From positions 1 to 26,402 of the forward strand of contig DSAR01000485.1 in the NCBI GenBank assembly GCA_011046405.1: a stretch of 26,402 nt of DNA, in the 5' to 3' direction. This document shows, in pieces, positions 22,779 through 26,402 of the stretch. This stretch comes from Chloroflexota bacterium. Lineage in GTDB: Bacteria > Chloroflexota > Anaerolineae > B4-G1. Both the position numbers and the translations under genes were made by a program. Below the pieces are notes generated by a model. That model was not told the origin of the DNA. It did not search any database and saw nothing but the letters and a program-made list of their open reading frames with translations. Numbering within the stretch: the first letter of the stretch is position 1; each line of letters begins with the position of its first letter.

Positions 22779-22835
22779 AGCGGAGCATTGAAATGCCCCG
22801 CTGACACGGAAAGCCTGTTGAAACAGGTTAGACCA
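22779..22835 (+). repeat. Partial family I element (two hairpins)
   Basis: AGCGGaGCAT-TGAA-ATGCcCCGCTGA (22779-22804) and CCTGT-TGAA-ACAGG (22814-22827), followed by TTAGACC, line up with two adjacent stems of the 216-bp element at 6403. The bases differ but pairing is kept. The ends, the remaining stems and a target duplication are missing, so this is a fragment or a diverged relative. Confidence 0.62.
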
Positions 22836-22866
22836 CTTTTAGGCGATTCCAGAATTTAAGTAACTG

Positions 22867-23035
22867 CTGCTCAGGCCAGCCCCTTGCTGCGATGGAGAGC
22901 GGGGGCCCCCGCCCATCCGCTGCAAACGGACGGCTCGCTGTGCAAGGATTCTGCTCAGGCCAGCCCCTTGCTGCGATGGAGAGTGGGGGCCCCCGCCCAT
23001 CCGCTGCAAAACGGACGGCTCGCTGTGCAAGGATT
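22867..23035 (+). repeat. Tandem pair of family III hairpin repeats
   Basis: Two head-to-tail units (22867-22950, 84 bp; 22951-23035, 85 bp) differ by about two positions and one inserted A. Each carries TTGCTGCGATGG, a central GGGGGCCCCC palindrome and CCATCCGCTGCAA, then GCTCGCTGTGCAAGGATT. The same hairpin occurs once at 10431-10513. Sequence just after the second unit (ATTGGTTAGGCC) is found inverted near 10008-10019. Both units lie just downstream of the site-2 protease gene. Confidence 0.88.
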
Positions 23036-23069
23036 CTATTGGTTAGGCCCTATTGCTCTTATTGTAACC

Positions 23070-24254
23070 TCAATGCAAAGTCAAATCCGATTCCAACTGT
23101 AGCCACTTGATCAGATCCTGGCGCCGCAATACACCAGCCAGGGAACCATCGTCTTGAAGGACCGGCAATTGGCGGACGTTTCGTTGTGTCAGCTTATTCA
23201 TCGCCTCATCCGCGCACTCGTCGGGAAAACTGGTCACCAGTTGCTCGCGCGGCGTCATGATCTCGCGCACCGTCTTATCTTGCCACGTATTGCGCGACGC
23301 CGAGCGCACGTCATCCAACGTCACGATACCCACAAATTCTCCCTCATCCAGAACCGGGAACGCTTGATCGTCGCTCTGCATGATGTGATTGTGCACCAGG
23401 GCATCGATGGAAATATCGGCCGTCGTCGTCGGTGGATCGGAGCGCATGATGCGCGAAACCGATATATCAGACAGGGCATCTTTAATCAAGAGACGCTGGT
23501 AGCTCTGCGCCGAGGCGGTGTTCAAGAACCACCCGATGAAAGCAAGCCACAAGCCGTTGATCAGGCCCTGGCCAAAGATGGGCACTTGAACCCCAAAAGC
23601 CATGCCAATGCCGGTGACGATCATCACCCAGGCAATGGCCTGACCCACCCATGATGCCCACTGGGTGGCACGACGGAGATCATCGGTGATCGTCCACAGG
23701 ATGGAACGCAACACGCGCCCGCCATCAAGCGGAAAACCCGGGATCAAGTTGAAAATACCCAGGATCACGTTGACCGATCCCAACCAGGACAACAGGGTAA
23801 TCCCCGGCCCCATCTGAGAAAGCGCCTGGTCGATGTTCGAGACGGAGGCAGCGGACAAGCCGGCGGCAATGCCAGCGATCAACAACAATACACCGCCGAT
23901 GACGAGACTGGTGATTGGCCCCAGAATGGCCATGACGAACTCGCTGCCCGGCGAATCCGGTTCTCGCTGAATACTGGACACACCGCCGAACAGGTGCAGC
24001 GTGATGCTCCGAACCGGTATACCCTGCGCCTGCGCCACCAACGAGTGAGCCAACTCGTGGGCCAGTACGGAGGCAAAAAACAGGAGCGCGGCCACAGCAG
24101 CCATCCCCCAATGCATCAAAACACTCCATTCCGAATGGGCTTGACCAAAGACCGTGGCCAAATTCCACGTGATGAGCAGGAAAATGAACAACCAGCTCCA
24201 GTCGATGCGGATGTTGATGCCAAAAAGCCGACCTATGCGAATCCCTTTACCCAT
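23070..24254 (-). CDS. Site-2 protease family (M50) membrane metalloprotease with CBS pair
   Basis: This 394-residue protein is of the Rv2869c-like/SpoIVFB group. The zinc site is readable: HELAH at 66-70 in the second helix and NLIPGFPLDGGR at 169-180 with the third ligand Asp177. About six membrane helices fill residues 15-255. The C-terminal third holds two CBS domains (VSRIMRSDPPTTTADISIDAL... and VREIMTPREQLVTSFPDECADEAM...), which usually bind adenine nucleotides and may tune protease activity. Such proteases cleave substrates within the membrane, often anti-sigma factors; the target is not encoded nearby. AAAGGGG lies about ten bases before the ATG. It stands alone, 158 bp downstream of amrS. 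Confidence 0.92.
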   Translation of the reverse strand: MGKGIRIGRLFGINIRIDWSWLFIFLLITWNLATVFGQAHSEWSVLMHWGMAAVAALLFFASVLAHELAHSLVAQAQGIPVRSITLHLFGGVSSIQREPDSPGSEFVMAILGPITSLVIGGVLLLIAGIAAGLSAASVSNIDQALSQMGPGITLLSWLGSVNVILGIFNLIPGFPLDGGRVLRSILWTITDDLRRATQWASWVGQAIAWVMIVTGIGMAFGVQVPIFGQGLINGLWLAFIGWFLNTASAQSYQRLLIKDALSDISVSRIMRSDPPTTTADISIDALVHNHIMQSDDQAFPVLDEGEFVGIVTLDDVRSASRNTWQDKTVREIMTPREQLVTSFPDECADEAMNKLTQRNVRQLPVLQDDGSLAGVLRRQDLIKWLQLESDLTLH

Positions 24255-24412
24255 GAAAACACAACCCCTTTCTTAGTCATTTCTATTTTTGCAACATAAC
24301 AACACATGCCTGAACACACCTTTATTCTATCCACAAAACCCACCTGTGGCCTATGCGATTGGTTGGCATAGCGGCGGCCAAGGTTGGCAAGGTTGGAATT
24401 GCGTTGGCCATA

Positions 24413-25429
24413 CTAGGCTGCCAGCCCTACGCCGGCTACTGGCGCGCCGCAGTAAGAACAGCACCCAACCTCGTCGATGTCGTTTCCTATGATGCGATAG
24501 CCCGAGCGCTGGATGAGCGCTCGTCCACATTGATGACAGGTGGTGCTCGTCTCACCGGCGACGTTCCCGGCGTAGACGTAGCGCAATCCGGCCTCTCGGC
24601 CAATCTGTTGAGCTTCTTGAATGGTAAAGATAGCCGTAGGCGGCACGTCCGTTTTTCGATAGCTGGGGAAAAAGCGACTGATGTGCCAGGGGGTCTCTGG
24701 CCCCAACGCTTGCGCCACAAACTGGGCGATGTCGCGCAATTCGTCGGGATCGTCGTTGACGCCGGGCACAACCAAGGTCGTCACCTCCAACCAGATGCCG
24801 ATCTCCTTCATTTTTTGCAGACTGTCCAGGACAGGCTGCAACCGCCCGCCGATGTGTCGGCGATAAACGTCGTCCCGAAAGGACTTCAAATCGACGTTCG
24901 CCGCATCCAGGTAAGGGCCGAACAGATCCAACATGTCGGCCGTCATATACCCATTGGTGACGAAGATATTCTTCAGGTCTTTATCCCGGGCCAACCGAGC
25001 CACGTCGTACGCGTATTCGAAGAAAATCGTCGGATCGGTGTAGGTGTAGGCCATCCCGCGACATCGGGTTTGTTGGGCCGAGTCGACGATGACGTCGGGG
25101 CTGATCTCTTGCCCGGCGATAACGCCTCGTTCGCGCGGCATCTGTGAGATATCCGCATTCTGGCACCACTCACACCGGAAGTTGCACCCCGGCAGCGCAA
25201 TGGAATAGATAAAAGACCCCGGCCAGAAATGATACAATGGCTTTTTCTCGATGGGGTCCACGTGGCGGGCGATGACTTTTCCGTATGCCAGCGCGTAGAG
25301 CGTGCCATCCTCGTTCTCTCTCACGCCACACACCCCTCGCTTCTGATCGTCGATCACGCACCGGTGAGCGCACAGGTTGCAACGCACCTTGTTTTCTTCC
25401 TGTTTCTCGTAGAGCATCGCTTCCTTCAT
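24413..25429 (-). CDS. amrS: AmmeMemoRadiSam system radical SAM enzyme
   Basis: This 338-residue protein has the radical SAM cluster motif CNFRCEWC (Cys82, Cys86, Cys89), preceded by an N-terminal Cys motif (CNLCAHRC...GVCGVREN, residues 17-36) and the characteristic KKPLYHFWPG. It ends with a rubredoxin-like pair of Cys motifs (CHQCGRAL and CSYCGAPV). This combination is specific to AmrS. The AMMECR1-like and Memo-like partner genes that give the system its name are not in the window, so they are elsewhere or lie beyond the edge. The reaction is unknown. The ATG at 25429 has GAGG five bases upstream; a GTG two codons earlier (25435) is an alternative. A promoter is visible at 25448-25477. 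Confidence 0.92.
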   Translation of the reverse strand: MKEAMLYEKQEENKVRCNLCAHRCVIDDQKRGVCGVRENEDGTLYALAYGKVIARHVDPIEKKPLYHFWPGSFIYSIALPGCNFRCEWCQNADISQMPRERGVIAGQEISPDVIVDSAQQTRCRGMAYTYTDPTIFFEYAYDVARLARDKDLKNIFVTNGYMTADMLDLFGPYLDAANVDLKSFRDDVYRRHIGGRLQPVLDSLQKMKEIGIWLEVTTLVVPGVNDDPDELRDIAQFVAQALGPETPWHISRFFPSYRKTDVPPTAIFTIQEAQQIGREAGLRYVYAGNVAGETSTTCHQCGRALIQRSGYRIIGNDIDEVGCCSYCGAPVAGVGLAA

Positions 25430-25447
25430 AAGCACCTCGCTTCCAAT

Positions 25448-25477
25448 ATACTATCGCTTCACCTGGTTGACTGACAA
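25448..25477 (-). promoter_or_regulatory. Candidate promoter of amrS
   Basis: On the minus strand TTGTCA (complement of 25472-25477) and TAGTAT (complement of 25448-25453) are 18 bp apart, immediately ahead of the ribosome site and ATG at 25429. An overlapping TATATT offers an alternative -10 at a longer spacing. Confidence 0.45.
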
Positions 25478-25511
25478 ATCTTTTGGGTGTGTTTCAAATG
25501 ATTCAATCCTT

Positions 25512-25592
25512 GTTCGTAGTACGGGCGCTAGGTAGCGGCGCTAGGTAGCGGCTTCAGTGCGCTTTTACGGCGATAAATCGCCTACTACAAAC
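25512..25592. repeat. Palindromic repeat with possible 8-bp target duplication
   Basis: GTTCGTAGTA (25512-25521) and TACTACAAAC (25583-25592) pair at nine of ten positions. Inside are two adjacent GCGCTAGGTAGCG units and a GGCGATAAATCGCC hairpin. TCAAATGA occurs exactly at 25494-25501 and 25599-25606, outside the stem by 10 and 6 nt. It fills most of the gap between amrS and the baeRF-like gene. Confidence 0.65.
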
Positions 25593-25637
25593 TTGACCTC
25601 AAATGAAATGAAACGCAAGCAAAGCAGATCGCTTTGC

Positions 25638-26402
25638 TCAATAACGAAATACGGCGGCCAAAACCCCATCTCCAGGCACGTCCTCCGCCTCAACGGCGTA
25701 AACGGCGCCACCGTTCAACAAGGTATGCACCGCCGCAAAATCCAACAAATCCACGTCTCCCGGTTGGGCATCATCATGCACCTCGACGCTGAAGGTCGCT
25801 TCATCGAAAGTTCCCCAGCGTTGAACGTCCACTGGGACGAACAAGGCCTTCACCCGCCCGGCGTGAGCGGCCGGCGCAACGTCGCGCAAATCGCCGGCGG
25901 CCTGCTCGCGCCCCATACCGGCCAATTCCTCGTAAGCCGCTCGCGCCTCCTGCTGCTCTTTCGACAGAAGCGGCTCCACGAGGGCCCAGGCCTGTTCGTG
26001 CAGATCTTCGGCGCTGCTTTCTTCTGGATTTCCAAAGACCCCTTCTTCAGTCAGGCGCGGATAAGTGTTCGCTTCCCGGTAAATCGGATGGAGATAATCG
26101 AGCGCCGCCATGACGAGCGGTGCGTGCGTGCCACTCATCACCTCAGTGATCCCCTTGTCGACCCGGTGGAAATAGCGCAAGATATAATCCTTTTCGTCAT
26201 CAGCGCTGGCGGTCCCGTGACCGTGGAAGACGGCTGGCCGATCCCCTTGAATACCGGCGCGCACGCGATTGCCGGCCGGCGACTGGGTCGAGGTGTGAAA
26301 TTGCAAGCGTTTTTCTGGGTCATCCCATTGCAACACCTCCGCTATGCTGCCTGGCACGTCCCTCAACTCAAGCGTCTGTGCGGTGTAGCGGGTGCACTGC
26401 AA
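25638..26402 (-). CDS. baeRF3-like protein (bacterial archaeo-eukaryotic release-factor-like), C-terminal part
   Basis: The open frame runs off the right edge; 254 residues of the C-terminal portion are visible. Recognisable segments, in order, are AVFHGHGTASADDEKDYILRY with FHRVDKGI, PLVMAALDYLHPIYREANTYP, GVFGNPEESSAEDLHEQAW, VDVQRWGTFDEATF, DLLDFAAVHTLLNGGAVYAVE and a closing AAVFRY. This matches my recollection of the baeRF3 group of the eRF1/aRF1-related superfamily. Family members are proposed to act on stalled ribosomes or as ribosome-associated stress factors; direct evidence is limited. Its start codon and N-terminal domain lie outside the window. It is separated from amrS by a repeat-bearing gap of about 200 bp. 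Confidence 0.78.
   Translation of the reverse strand: MQCTRYTAQTLELRDVPGSIAEVLQWDDPEKRLQFHTSTQSPAGNRVRAGIQGDRPAVFHGHGTASADDEKDYILRYFHRVDKGITEVMSGTHAPLVMAALDYLHPIYREANTYPRLTEEGVFGNPEESSAEDLHEQAWALVEPLLSKEQQEARAAYEELAGMGREQAAGDLRDVAPAAHAGRVKALFVPVDVQRWGTFDEATFSVEVHDDAQPGDVDLLDFAAVHTLLNGGAVYAVEAEDVPGDGVLAAVFRY

Overview
The window looks like a chromosomal segment of a GC-rich, anaerobic or facultative bacterium, most likely a Chloroflexota (Anaerolineae-like) lineage. This is inferred, not shown, from a tungsten-type aldehyde ferredoxin oxidoreductase with its own ferredoxin, an AmmeMemoRadiSam radical SAM enzyme, a baeRF-type protein, a CBS-fused site-2 protease and intergenic spaces crowded with palindromic repeats. 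No rRNA, tRNA, CRISPR array or transposase gene was recognised.

Layout. (1) 1-9891, all minus strand: an exopolysaccharide locus. In transcription order it holds a membrane protein with a degenerate GGDEF domain, a polyprenyl-phosphate sugar transferase, a Wzz/BY-kinase fusion, an O-antigen ligase/polymerase-like protein, a large nucleotidyltransferase-fold protein, a Wzx-type flippase, a GT4 glycosyltransferase and, at the left edge, the start of a small lipoprotein gene that is easily overlooked. Together they would prime, build, export and polymerise a surface polysaccharide. (2) 9892-10531: a repeat-rich divergent region with a near-consensus promoter for three plus-strand genes (10532-13195): a DUF6544/DUF6920-like protein, a YdjM-type membrane metal-dependent hydrolase and an unknown multi-pass membrane protein. 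(3) 13246-22206, minus strand: a class V aminotransferase, an S9 peptidase, a four-cluster ferredoxin, an aldehyde ferredoxin oxidoreductase, a duplicated TIGR04076 protein, a P1 (DmpA-like) peptidase and, after a mobile element, a DUF711 protein. The gene set suggests degradation of peptides or modified amino acids followed by aldehyde oxidation. (4) 22207-23069: a second repeat island. (5) 23070-26402, minus strand: an M50 protease with CBS domains, AmrS, and a baeRF3-like gene cut by the right edge.

The most unusual content is the intergenic DNA. At least three hairpin-forming repeat families are present. Two have copies flanked by exact 7-8 bp direct repeats, as expected of non-autonomous transposable elements (MITEs). 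One is a 216-bp, multi-branched element in two inverted copies 8.2 kb apart, with a third fragment whose stems differ by paired substitutions. The second is a ~110-bp palindrome with perfect 8-bp duplications at both intact copies. The third is an ~84-bp hairpin built on GGGGGCCCCC, found once in a 5' leader and once as a tandem pair. Two heptanucleotide tandem arrays each run over the stop codon of a gene in the aldehyde-oxidoreductase cluster.
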